This document shows positions 1-4,852 of a stretch of DNA of 12,691 bases, in pieces (positions within the stretch are counted from its first letter, which is position 1; each line of letters starts with the position of its first letter). Both the position numbers and the translations under genes were made by a program. The notes below the pieces were generated by a model that was given only the letters and a program-made list of their open reading frames with translations, was not told where the DNA came from and searched no databases. This stretch comes from Caryophanales bacterium UBA3631 (GTDB lineage: Bacteria > Bacillota_I > Bacilli_A > RF39 > UBA660): NCBI GenBank assembly GCA_002374055.1, contig DFLA01000031.1, forward strand, positions 1 through 12,691, written 5' to 3'.

Positions 1-100
1 ACTTCTATATTTTGAAAAAATATGGCATTTATGTTTTTTATTTCCAATTATATTTTTATTGTGCTGGTTAATAATATTAATGGGTGATAAAAATGAGTAA
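1..100 (+). CDS. 3' end of a probable membrane protein (partial)
   Basis: A reading frame starting at base 2 is open from the window edge to a TAA at 98-100 and gives about 32 residues. The first part is strongly hydrophobic, with a stretch LCFLFPIIFLLCWLIILMGD resembling a C-terminal transmembrane helix followed by a short charged tail. Its stop overlaps the ATG of the next frame by 8 bases, and the GGGTGAT ribosome-binding site of that next gene lies inside it, an arrangement typical of translational coupling. The caution is that T-rich DNA often encodes hydrophobic residues by chance, and only 32 codons are visible. The protein cannot be named. Confidence 0.42.
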   Translation, partial: LLYFEKIWHLCFLFPIIFLLCWLIILMGDKNE

Positions 101-239
101 GAAAAATAAACAAATGAATAAGACTAACGCTACTAGCAAAACTAATGCAAGAAATAATATGAATGCTAATGCTAATAACGTAACTAATTCAAATGGTTAT
201 AATTCATGCAGTAATAACTCAAATTATAACGCAAGATAG
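93..239 (+). CDS. 48-residue Asn-rich small protein, possibly spore-related
   Basis: ATG at 93 is preceded by GGGTGAT at 83-89, a good match to the GGTGAT half of the Shine-Dalgarno consensus, and the frame ends with TAG at 237-239. The 48-residue product begins MSKKNKQMNKTNATSKTNAR and continues as an Asn/Ser/Ala-rich, low-complexity hydrophilic tail with one Cys. It has no membrane segment or known fold. The SKTNA-type segments recall gamma-type small acid-soluble spore proteins, which are similarly short and rich in Asn/Gln, and spoIIGA/sigE elsewhere in the window shows that the lineage has spore genes. This link is only a compositional inference. A strong terminator follows directly, so this is the last gene of its transcript. 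Confidence 0.6.
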   Translation: MSKKNKQMNKTNATSKTNARNNMNANANNVTNSNGYNSCSNNSNYNAR

Positions 240-250
240 TTTTATGACCT

Positions 251-283
251 ATAGAGGAAATGTTTCCTCTATTTTTTATTTTA
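251..283 (+). terminator. Intrinsic terminator after the Asn-rich small gene
   Basis: ATAGAGGAAA (251-260) and TTTCCTCTAT (263-272) are perfectly complementary, giving a stem of about 8 bp with a tight loop, followed on the + strand by TTTTTTATTTT. It starts 12 bases after the small gene's stop. The minus-strand transporter gene ends inside its T-tract (stop at 276-278), so the two converging transcripts meet here. The minus side lacks a good U-tract, so the terminator mainly serves the + strand. Confidence 0.85.
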
Positions 284-1016
284 GTAGTAAGTGGTTTGTT
301 AACATAAATAAGATACCTATTATTAAATATATTATTGTCTGTTTTTTATTTTTATATTTAAATGATGTTGGTAATAGTTCATATAATGATATTTGTATCA
401 TTATACCTGCTATTATAGCCATTAAAAGGCCCATTATGGTATTGTTCATTATTTTACTTAAAAATAGGTATGCGAGTATTGCTCCTAATGGTTCTGATAG
501 TGCAGATGATAGGGTGTATAGTAGTGCTTTTCCCCTACTCTTTTTAGCATAGTATAAAGGTACTGCTATACTTATTCCTTCTGGTATATTATGTAGTGCT
601 ATTGCTATTGTTAGGGATAGTCCTAGTTTGAAATTGTTTTCACTTGATAGGTATGTTGCTATTCCTTCTGGTATATTATGTAGTATTATTGCTATCATTG
701 AAATTATGCCTACTTTATATATCTCCCCTTCTCTTTTTGTATTTATGTATTTATCTATTGTCATTGATATAATTATTCCTGATACTATGAATATTGATGA
801 AATTAGTATTGTAGGTACTATTTTAAATGTTTGATTTAAATAGTTTATGCTTTCTGGTATTAAGTCTATTATTGATACTGTTATCATTACTCCTGATGCG
901 AAACTTAGTGCTGATACTAGTATTTTATTTGTTTTTATTTTTAAGAATATCGGTATTGTTCCTAATAGTGTTGATAAACCTGCAAGTGTTGTTAGAATAA
1001 ATGCTTTTGTATTCAT
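276..1016 (-). CDS. zupT: ZIP-family divalent metal transporter (ZupT-like)
   Basis: This 246-residue polytopic membrane protein belongs to the ZIP family, which brings zinc and other divalent metals into the cytoplasm. Two copies of the family signature HNIPEG occur, at residues 113-118 and 142-147, in the two helices that form the binuclear metal site. An SEPLGA segment follows at 174-179, a position where ZupT relatives also carry an acidic residue. The N-terminus (TLLGTIPIFL, then LSFASGVMITVS) also fits ZupT, and length is close to the roughly 257 residues of the E. coli protein. The ATG at 1016 has a GGTGAT ribosome-binding site 4 bases upstream. It is transcribed alone, divergent from the zinc-ribbon gene at 1140. 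Metal specificity cannot be read from sequence; zinc, iron or manganese are possible. Confidence 0.93.
   Translation of the reverse strand: MNTKAFILTTLAGLSTLLGTIPIFLKIKTNKILVSALSFASGVMITVSIIDLIPESINYLNQTFKIVPTILISSIFIVSGIIISMTIDKYINTKREGEIYKVGIISMIAIILHNIPEGIATYLSSENNFKLGLSLTIAIALHNIPEGISIAVPLYYAKKSRGKALLYTLSSALSEPLGAILAYLFLSKIMNNTIMGLLMAIIAGIMIQISLYELLPTSFKYKNKKQTIIYLIIGILFMLTNHLLLK
573..684. repeat. Exact 25-bp direct repeat inside the ZIP transporter gene
   Basis: The 25 bases at 573-597 recur exactly at 660-684, 87 bp (29 codons) apart. Both copies encode the LHNIPEG metal-site motif using the same codons. The repeat is explained by the internal duplication of the protein motif, but nucleotide identity is higher than the motif alone requires. 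Confidence 0.9.
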
Positions 1017-1084
1017 AGTATCACCATTTAAGTATATGTATTTTTTTTTATATTATTAAGATTGCTTAATATATTTTCTATATA

Positions 1085-1113
1085 TTGATAAAATATGTTT
1101 TTTATGTTATATT
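1085..1113 (+). promoter_or_regulatory. SigA-type promoter with extended -10 for the zinc-ribbon gene
   Basis: TTGATA (1085-1090) and TATATT (1108-1113) are separated by exactly 17 bases, with TGT directly before the -10 making an extended -10. Transcription would start near 1120, followed at once by the AAAGGATGAT ribosome-binding site (1124-1133) and the ATG at 1140, so the leader is only about 20 bases. No equally convincing promoter is visible for the divergent transporter gene in the same 123-base gap. Confidence 0.7.
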
Positions 1114-1139
1114 TATTATATGTGAAAGGATGATTTTAA

Positions 1140-1367
1140 ATGTTTGAAGTTATATTTAGTATTGTAATACCTATTTTTGCGGTTGTAGCTATATTTTTAC
1201 TTTTATTTGTTTTACCAATTGTAATAATTAAATCAAAAGATAGGGGTAAAATTTTAAGAAAAATAGGTATTAATGCACCTAATGGTCAATACAGAGTTTG
1301 TAAGTTTTGCGGATCTATACTTTCTGAAGATTCAAAAGTATGTCCAAAATGTAATAAGGAACAGTAA
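1140..1367 (+). CDS. Small single-helix membrane protein with C-terminal zinc ribbon
   Basis: The 75-residue product has one long hydrophobic helix (residues about 5-30), a short basic linker (KSKDRGKILRK, 31-41) and a C-terminal treble-clef/zinc-ribbon half with two CxxC pairs (CKFCG at 54-58 and CPKC at 68-71). The basic residues after the helix put the ribbon in the cytoplasm by the positive-inside rule. Proteins of this plan are common in Firmicutes but have no general function; a scaffold, regulator or rubredoxin-like role cannot be chosen from sequence. It is a single gene with its own near-consensus promoter and a good ribosome-binding site, facing the phosphohexomutase gene tail to tail. 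The fold assignment is good and the function unknown. Confidence 0.82.
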   Translation: MFEVIFSIVIPIFAVVAIFLLLFVLPIVIIKSKDRGKILRKIGINAPNGQYRVCKFCGSILSEDSKVCPKCNKEQ

Positions 1368-1383
1368 TGTTCTTTTTTTAATA

Positions 1384-1406
1384 GAAAAAGACTTTTTTCA
1401 AGTCTT
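1384..1406 (-). terminator. Terminator of the xerD-phosphohexomutase operon
   Basis: AAGACTT (1388-1394) and AAGTCTT (1400-1406) form a 7-bp stem. Read on the minus strand it is followed by a T-rich run (TTTTTC). The stem overlaps the stop codon of the minus-strand gene (1405-1407). It lies between two converging genes and no separate terminator is visible for the + strand gene, which may use the same hairpin. Confidence 0.65.
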
Positions 1407-2784
1407 ATTCGTATTCATTTGATATTTTTTCTATTAGATCTTGGAATTCTTTTTGAAGTTCTTGTGCTCTATTTATTGTTTTTGCTTCAAATCTTACTGT
1501 TAGATTTGGTCCTGTATTTGATGCTCTTACAAGTGCCCAACCGTCAACAAACTCGATTCTTGCTCCATCGATATCTATTACGTTGTAGTTTTTTTCTTTA
1601 CAGTATTCTTTTATTTTTTCTACTATTTCAAATTTATTTTCGTCTGTTACTTTTGCTTTTAATTCTTCTGTTGAATGGTATATATTTATGTTTTCGTATA
1701 ATTCTGATAGCTTTTTATCTGTATTAGATAGTATTTCTAATATTCTTAGTCCTGCGTATATTCCGTCATCAAATCCAGGGTATTTATCTCTAAAGAATAG
1801 ATGCCCTGAGAATTCTCCTCCAAAATCAAAGTTTCCTTCTTGCATCATCATATTTGTGTATGATGCTCCTGTTCTATACATTACTGGTTCTATATCTAGT
1901 TTTTTTAATTCGTCTATTAGTGCTCTTGAACATTTAACGTCAAATAGTGCACGTCTATTTTTTAATGTTTTATTTAGGTATCTATACATTATTATCATGT
2001 ATATGTCTGATGTTAAAATGTTTCCTTTTTCATCAACTATACCTACTCTATCTGCGTCTCCATCTACTCCAAATCCAAAGTCATATCCTAGTTCTACTAC
2101 TTTTTTTGCTAGATCTATTTGGTTTTCGTGTACTGATGGATCTGGATGATGGTTAGGAAAATCTCCATCTGATTCGCAGTATAGTGGATAGTATTCTATT
2201 CCTAGTTTTTCTAGTACATCTTTTATTATCACTGAACCTGTTCCATTACCACAATCTACTACTACTTTTATTTTTTTGTTTAGTTTTATGCTGTTTTTGA
2301 TTTGTTCTAAATAAGGTTCTTTTATATCTCTTTTTTCATATGAACCGTTTCCACTATCAAATTGTAAATTGCTTGTAAAATCTCTAAAATTTCTTATTAA
2401 TTCTCCATATGCATTTCCAATAGATGAAAATGATATTTTGAATCCGTTATATTCTTTTGGATTGTGGCTTGCTGTTACCATTATTCCTGTGTTTATTTTG
2501 TATATTTTTTTTGCTGCATAGTACATTGGTGTTGTGACTAGTCCTAAGTCTATTACATTCATTCCAGATTCTCTAATACCTTTTATTAAGGCTTCTGATA
2601 GTTCAGGAGAAGAATGCCTATTATCGTGTCCTATTAGTGTTTCTGTTCCATTAAATTGTTTTATATATGTTCCAAAGCTTCTTCCTATTGTGTATGCATC
2701 GTTTGCGTCTATTTCTGTAGGGTATATTCCTCTTAAATCATATTCTCTAAATATATTTTTATTTATATCTTTTTTTAATTCCAT
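1405..2784 (-). CDS. manB: Phosphomannomutase/phosphoglucomutase (alpha-D-phosphohexomutase)
   Basis: This cytoplasmic enzyme moves phosphate between O-6 and O-1 of mannose and/or glucose, supplying precursors for nucleotide sugars, envelope glycans and glycolipids. All four signatures of the superfamily are present in order: the phosphoserine loop TASHNP (104-109, Ser106), the Mg2+ loop DGDADR (241-246), the sugar-recognition loop GEFSGH (323-328) and the C-terminal phosphate-binding loop RASNTGP (420-426). The 459-residue length and loop spacing track the bifunctional AlgC-type PMM/PGM closely, and GEFSGH is compatible with both glucose and mannose substrates, so specificity is open. The ATG at 2784 has a consensus AGGAGGT (2789-2795) that overlaps the stop codon of xerD upstream. 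The 9-base gap indicates co-transcription and probably coupled translation. Confidence 0.94.
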   Translation of the reverse strand: MELKKDINKNIFREYDLRGIYPTEIDANDAYTIGRSFGTYIKQFNGTETLIGHDNRHSSPELSEALIKGIRESGMNVIDLGLVTTPMYYAAKKIYKINTGIMVTASHNPKEYNGFKISFSSIGNAYGELIRNFRDFTSNLQFDSGNGSYEKRDIKEPYLEQIKNSIKLNKKIKVVVDCGNGTGSVIIKDVLEKLGIEYYPLYCESDGDFPNHHPDPSVHENQIDLAKKVVELGYDFGFGVDGDADRVGIVDEKGNILTSDIYMIIMYRYLNKTLKNRRALFDVKCSRALIDELKKLDIEPVMYRTGASYTNMMMQEGNFDFGGEFSGHLFFRDKYPGFDDGIYAGLRILEILSNTDKKLSELYENINIYHSTEELKAKVTDENKFEIVEKIKEYCKEKNYNVIDIDGARIEFVDGWALVRASNTGPNLTVRFEAKTINRAQELQKEFQDLIEKISNEYE

Positions 2785-2793
2785 TTTTACCTC

Positions 2794-3672
2794 CTATGCG
2801 TGTGGGTGAAAGTTGTTATAGTTTTCTTTTAATTTTTCTTTTGATACATGTGTATATATTTGTGTTGTTGAAATATCTGAATGGCCTAACATTTCTTGTA
2901 TACTTCTTAGGTCTGCTCCACCATTTAATAAATGTGTTGCGAATGAATGCCTTAGTGTATGTGGTGAGAATTCTGTTTTAATATTTTTTTCTTTAGCAAT
3001 TCCTTTTAGTATTTTAAAGAATCCTTGCCTTGTCATTTTATTTCCATGGTTATTTAGAAATAGATAGTCATTTAATTCTCTTTTTATTAGTTTTTCTCTA
3101 TGTTCTTTTAGATATAGTTCTATATATCTAATTGCGTAGTCTCCAAGGGGTACTATTCTTTCTTTTGAACCTTTACCCATTATTCTTATTATACAGTTTG
3201 ATATATCTATATCATGTATTTTAACATTTATTAGTTCTGATACTCTTAGTCCAGATGAGTACATGAGCTCTAACATTGCTTTATTTCTAAATGAAAATGC
3301 ATCTGTTAGGTTAATGTCTAATAGCTTATCTATTTCTTCTATAGATAGTGTTTTGGGTAAGGATTTTTTTGTTTTGGGAAGTTCTATATATTCCATTGGA
3401 TTCTTTTTTATTCTTTTTTCTATAAGTAGAAATTTATAGAATGATCTTAATGTTGATATATTATGTGATATTGTTTTTGGATCATTGTTTTCTTTATTTA
3501 GATATTTTATATAGTCTTTAATACTATTTTCGTCTATATTATTTATTGTTTTGTTTTTTATGAAGTTTTTAAATTTTTTTAAATCGTTGTTATAAGCTTT
3601 AATAGTATTTTCACTATATTTTTTATCTATTATTAAGTATTCTGTAAATTCGTTAATATATGTATCAATCAT
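2794..3672 (-). CDS. xerD: Tyrosine recombinase XerD
   Basis: XerD, with a partner (XerC or CodV), resolves chromosome dimers at dif. The 292-residue product has an N-terminal SAM-like core-binding domain (about 1-95) and a C-terminal catalytic domain with all active-site residues: Arg143 (GLRVSE), Lys167 (GKGSKER), His238 and Arg241 (HTLRH), His264 (LGHSD) and nucleophile Tyr273 (QIYTHV). The C-terminus FHPHA matches the HPRA ending of XerD proteins. I start it at the ATG at 3670-3672 because GGGTGGAG (3676-3683) sits 3 bases upstream; an in-frame ATG ten codons earlier lacks a ribosome-binding site. The phosphohexomutase follows 9 bases downstream. XerC is the main alternative, but length and C-terminus favour XerD. 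Confidence 0.92.
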   Translation of the reverse strand: MIDTYINEFTEYLIIDKKYSENTIKAYNNDLKKFKNFIKNKTINNIDENSIKDYIKYLNKENNDPKTISHNISTLRSFYKFLLIEKRIKKNPMEYIELPKTKKSLPKTLSIEEIDKLLDINLTDAFSFRNKAMLELMYSSGLRVSELINVKIHDIDISNCIIRIMGKGSKERIVPLGDYAIRYIELYLKEHREKLIKRELNDYLFLNNHGNKMTRQGFFKILKGIAKEKNIKTEFSPHTLRHSFATHLLNGGADLRSIQEMLGHSDISTTQIYTHVSKEKLKENYNNFHPHA

Positions 3673-3690
3673 TATCTCCACCCTACTATA

Positions 3691-3719
3691 ATAATAGCAC
3701 AAATTCTTTATTTTTTCTA
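3691..3719 (-). promoter_or_regulatory. Possible promoter of xerD
   Basis: On the minus strand TAGAAA (3714-3719) and TATTAT (3691-3696) are 17 bases apart, and TGC before the -10 makes it extended. Transcription would start near 3684, almost at the ribosome-binding site, leaving a leader of about 12 bases. The -35 matches the consensus at only 4 of 6 positions, so this is tentative. Confidence 0.35.
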
Positions 3720-3775
3720 TTGTTTTAAAAGATAAAATACATATTTATTTATTTTTTGGATTAATTTCTAGATAA

Positions 3776-3804
3776 TTGACATACATTTTTTATTATGATA
3801 GAAT
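3776..3804 (+). promoter_or_regulatory. Near-consensus promoter of the antisense (candidate antitoxin) RNA
   Basis: TTGACA (3776-3781), a perfect -35, is 17 bases from TAGAAT (3799-3804), and TGA before the -10 makes it extended. It is the best SigA-type promoter in the window, yet no + strand protein gene follows. Start of transcription is expected near 3811. A perfect 9-bp inverted repeat, ACATACATT (3779-3787) and AATGTATGT (3802-3810), brackets the promoter core and could be an operator. Confidence 0.8.
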
Positions 3805-3810
3805 GTATGT

Positions 3811-3915
3811 AGTGAAGGAAAACTTCATATAATAAAAAAGAGATACATTCGATATTGCGTGTCGATGTATTCTCTATTCTATAGGGTTACACCGTTACTT
3901 TGTACGGTGTTTTTC
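3811..3915 (+). ncRNA. Candidate antisense antitoxin RNA (about 105 nt)
   Basis: From the promoter at 3776-3804, transcription would run through three hairpins. TGAAG/CTTCA (3812-3825) is small. An imperfect long stem joins AGAGATACATTCGA (3839-3852) to TCGATGTATTCTCT (3862-3875), with single-base bulges. The third, ACACCGTTAC...GTACGGTGT (about 3889-3910), is followed by TTTTT and is a convincing intrinsic terminator. I see no supported reading frame in it. The RNA is complementary over roughly 80 bases to the 3' untranslated part of the minus-strand peptide mRNA and reaches to within a base of its stop codon. Strong promoter, structure and convergent overlap are the marks of a type I antitoxin. 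RNA boundaries are predictions from promoter and terminator positions. Confidence 0.62.
3835..3876 (-). terminator. Intrinsic terminator of the hydrophobic-peptide mRNA
   Basis: Read on the minus strand, AGAGA-A-TACAT-CGA pairs with TCG-A-ATGTA-TCTCT (single-base bulges; + strand 3839-3852 and 3862-3875) and is followed by TTTTTTATT (3839 downwards). On the + strand this hairpin has no T-tract and would simply be part of the antisense RNA. The locus therefore has nested, direction-specific terminators within the overlap of the two RNAs. Confidence 0.68.
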
Positions 3916-4009
3916 TTAGCTTTTTATTGCTAGAATGATGCAAAATAGAAGTAAAGTAAAAATTACTATTAGTTCCATTTAGGATGTTCCTTTCTATATG
4001 TTTGTTCAT
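3887..4009 (-). CDS. 40-codon overlapping leader frame with strong ribosome-binding site
   Basis: ATG (4007-4009) follows GAGGTGAT (4014-4021) by 4 bases, one of the best ribosome-binding sites in the window, and the frame runs to TAA at 3887-3889. The 40 residues (MNKHIERNILNGTNSNFYFT, then a basic tail) look like no known protein and are not hydrophobic. It fully covers the 20-codon hydrophobic frame in another phase. In hok/sok, the mok frame overlaps hok and couples its translation; this frame could play that part here, with ribosomes opening the hairpin that hides the toxin ribosome-binding site. It may alternatively be the real product. I report it as a translated leader of unknown fate. 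Confidence 0.42.
   Translation of the reverse strand: MNKHIERNILNGTNSNFYFTSILHHSSNKKLRKTPYKVTV
3889..3916 (+). terminator. Intrinsic terminator of the antisense RNA
   Basis: ACACCGT (3890-3896) pairs with ACGGTGT (3904-3910); adding TAC/GTA around the loop with one bulged T lengthens the stem. TTTTTC follows at 3910-3915 on the + strand. On the minus strand the same hairpin lies just after the peptide stop codon but lacks a T-tract, so it ends only the + transcript. Confidence 0.82.
3916..3978 (-). CDS. 20-residue hydrophobic peptide, candidate type I toxin
   Basis: ATG (3976-3978) to TAA (3916-3918) encodes MELIVIFTLLLFCIILAIKS, an almost continuous transmembrane helix with one acidic residue near the start and a Lys near the end. 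An AAAGGA ribosome-binding site ends 9 bases upstream. Length and composition match the smallest known type I toxins (Ibs-type, about 19 residues) that insert in the inner membrane, but I recognise no specific homologue. The peptide lies on a predicted mRNA (about 4074 to 3835) with its own promoter and terminator, converging with the antisense RNA. Its start codon lies inside a 40-codon frame with a far stronger ribosome-binding site, in the +1 frame relative to it. It is too short to be statistically convincing alone; the context carries the call. Confidence 0.6.
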   Translation of the reverse strand: MELIVIFTLLLFCIILAIKS

Positions 4010-4080
4010 GAACATCACCTCTTTTCTATATTATATATAGAAAATTGAAAACACCGACTATCTTATGTATCTCAGTTTTA

Positions 4081-4109
4081 ATTATATATTAATTTTTAGT
4101 TAAATACAA
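4081..4109 (-). promoter_or_regulatory. Promoter of the hydrophobic-peptide mRNA
   Basis: On the minus strand TTGTAT (4104-4109) and a perfect TATAAT (4081-4086) are separated by 17 bases. Transcription would begin near 4074, at the edge of the leader block that is complementary to the mRNA's own 3' end. Another TATAAT occurs at 4030-4035 on the minus strand but has no -35 partner at normal spacing. Confidence 0.62.
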
Positions 4110-4148
4110 TATTATTGTTTAATTTATTGTAAATTATTTATATATTTT

Positions 4149-4188
4149 AAAACAGCTATATTTTTGTAGCTGTTTTTATTTTTTTTAT
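4149..4188. terminator. Hairpin terminator at the end of sigE
   Basis: AAAACAGCTA (4149-4158) and TAGCTGTTTT (4167-4176) form a perfect 10-bp stem with an 8-base loop. It overlaps the TAG stop of sigE (4156-4158). On the minus strand the stem ends in TTTT, a modest U-tract sufficient for sigE. On the + strand a long T-rich run follows, although I see no gene transcribed into it from that side. Confidence 0.65.
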
Positions 4189-4848
4189 TACTTTTTTTTC
4201 TATTCTTGATATATATGATTGACTTATACCCATTAAGTCTGCAACGTCTTTTTGTGTCATTTCTTTTGTATTAAATAATCCGTATCTTAATATCATTATT
4301 TCTTTGTCTCTTTTTTTAAGTTTGTTTATTTCTTGATATAGTATTTTTTTATCGTGTTCTTCTTCTATTCCTTTTGTTACTATGTCTTTTTCTGTACCTA
4401 GTATGTCTTCTAGGTGTAGTTCATTTCCTTCTGAATCGTAGCTTAGGCTATCTTCAAATGATATTTCTCCTCTTCTTTTTTTATTTTTTCTTAGAAACAT
4501 TAGGATCTCGTTATCAATACAGCGTGATGCATAGGTTGCGAGTTTTATGTTTTTATCAAGTTTATATGTATTTACTCCTTTTATAAGTCCTATTGTACCT
4601 ATGCTTACTAAATCTTCTAGGTCTATACCTGTGTTTTCATATTTTTTTGCTAGGAATACTACTAGTCTAAGGTTATGTTCTATTAGTGCTTCTTTTGCTA
4701 ATGCGTCTCCTTCTTCTGCTTTTTTTACGTATAGTAGTTCTTCTTCTTTTGTAAGTGGTTCTGGTAGGTTTTCAAGGCTTCCTACATAAAATACTTCATT
4801 GTTTTTGTTTAGTATATTTATTATTAAATTTATTATTTTTTTTATCAT
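4156..4848 (-). CDS. sigE: Sporulation sigma factor E precursor (pro-SigE)
   Basis: SigE directs RNA polymerase in the mother cell at the start of endospore formation and is made as an inactive, membrane-bound precursor. The 230-residue product has an amphipathic hydrophobic N-terminus (about 1-20), the pro-sequence, followed by EVFYVGS, which matches the EVYYIGG segment near the SigE processing site. Region 2 follows at about 59-121 (NLRLVVFLAKKYENTGIDLEDL, then SIGTIGLIK and KLATYASRCIDNEILMFLR), and the region 4.2 helix-turn-helix at about 197-225 (TQKDVADLMGISQSYISRIEK). These blocks are typical of SigE rather than SigK or SigG. It starts 4 bases after spoIIGA; its GGGTGAT site overlaps the spoIIGA TGA stop, so translation is coupled. 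No sigG follows, unlike in Bacillus subtilis. Confidence 0.95.
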   Translation of the reverse strand: MIKKIINLIINILNKNNEVFYVGSLENLPEPLTKEEELLYVKKAEEGDALAKEALIEHNLRLVVFLAKKYENTGIDLEDLVSIGTIGLIKGVNTYKLDKNIKLATYASRCIDNEILMFLRKNKKRRGEISFEDSLSYDSEGNELHLEDILGTEKDIVTKGIEEEHDKKILYQEINKLKKRDKEIMILRYGLFNTKEMTQKDVADLMGISQSYISRIEKKVIKKIKTATKI

Positions 4849-4852
4849 TTTA

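Larger units (their letters stand above)
3840..4073. repeat. Split inverted repeat joining leader and 3' end of the peptide mRNA
   Basis: On the + strand the left arm is GAGATACAT-tc-GATA (3840-3854) plus CGGTGTTTT (3905-3913). The right arm is AAAACACCG (4048-4056) plus TATC-tt-ATGTATCTC (4059-4073). Blocks of 9 of 9 and 13 of 15 bases are complementary in nested, collinear order. In the minus-strand mRNA the 5' leader could thus close on the 3' region, looping out the two hairpins between the blocks. Confidence 0.85.

Noticed and set aside
193..552. 119-codon + frame reading through the terminator into the transporter gene
   Set aside because: It begins inside the Asn-rich gene in another phase, crosses a strong terminator and is antisense to zupT; it has no ribosome-binding site.
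582..596. TATATTATGTA word resembling half of the Firmicute dif site
   Set aside because: It lies within coding sequence of the ZIP motif, occurs twice, and the other half of dif does not match; chance in AT-rich DNA.
573..684. 25-bp direct repeat as a mobile-element or phage attachment site
   Set aside because: It encodes the duplicated HNIPEG metal-binding motif of the ZIP transporter; no recombinase target or flanking element is visible.
1419..2156. Several hydrophobic + frames opposite the phosphohexomutase gene
   Set aside because: They are Leu/Phe/Tyr-rich because the opposite strand of an AT-rich gene is T-rich, and they lack ribosome-binding sites.
3673..3702. In-frame ATG ten codons upstream as the xerD start
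   Set aside because: No ribosome-binding site precedes it and it lies upstream of the likely transcription start, while GGGTGGAG directly precedes the ATG at 3672.
4003..4014. GTTC/GAAC palindrome as a LexA (SOS) box
   Set aside because: The Gram-positive LexA box is GAAC-N4-GTTC; here the half-sites are in the reverse order and spacing.
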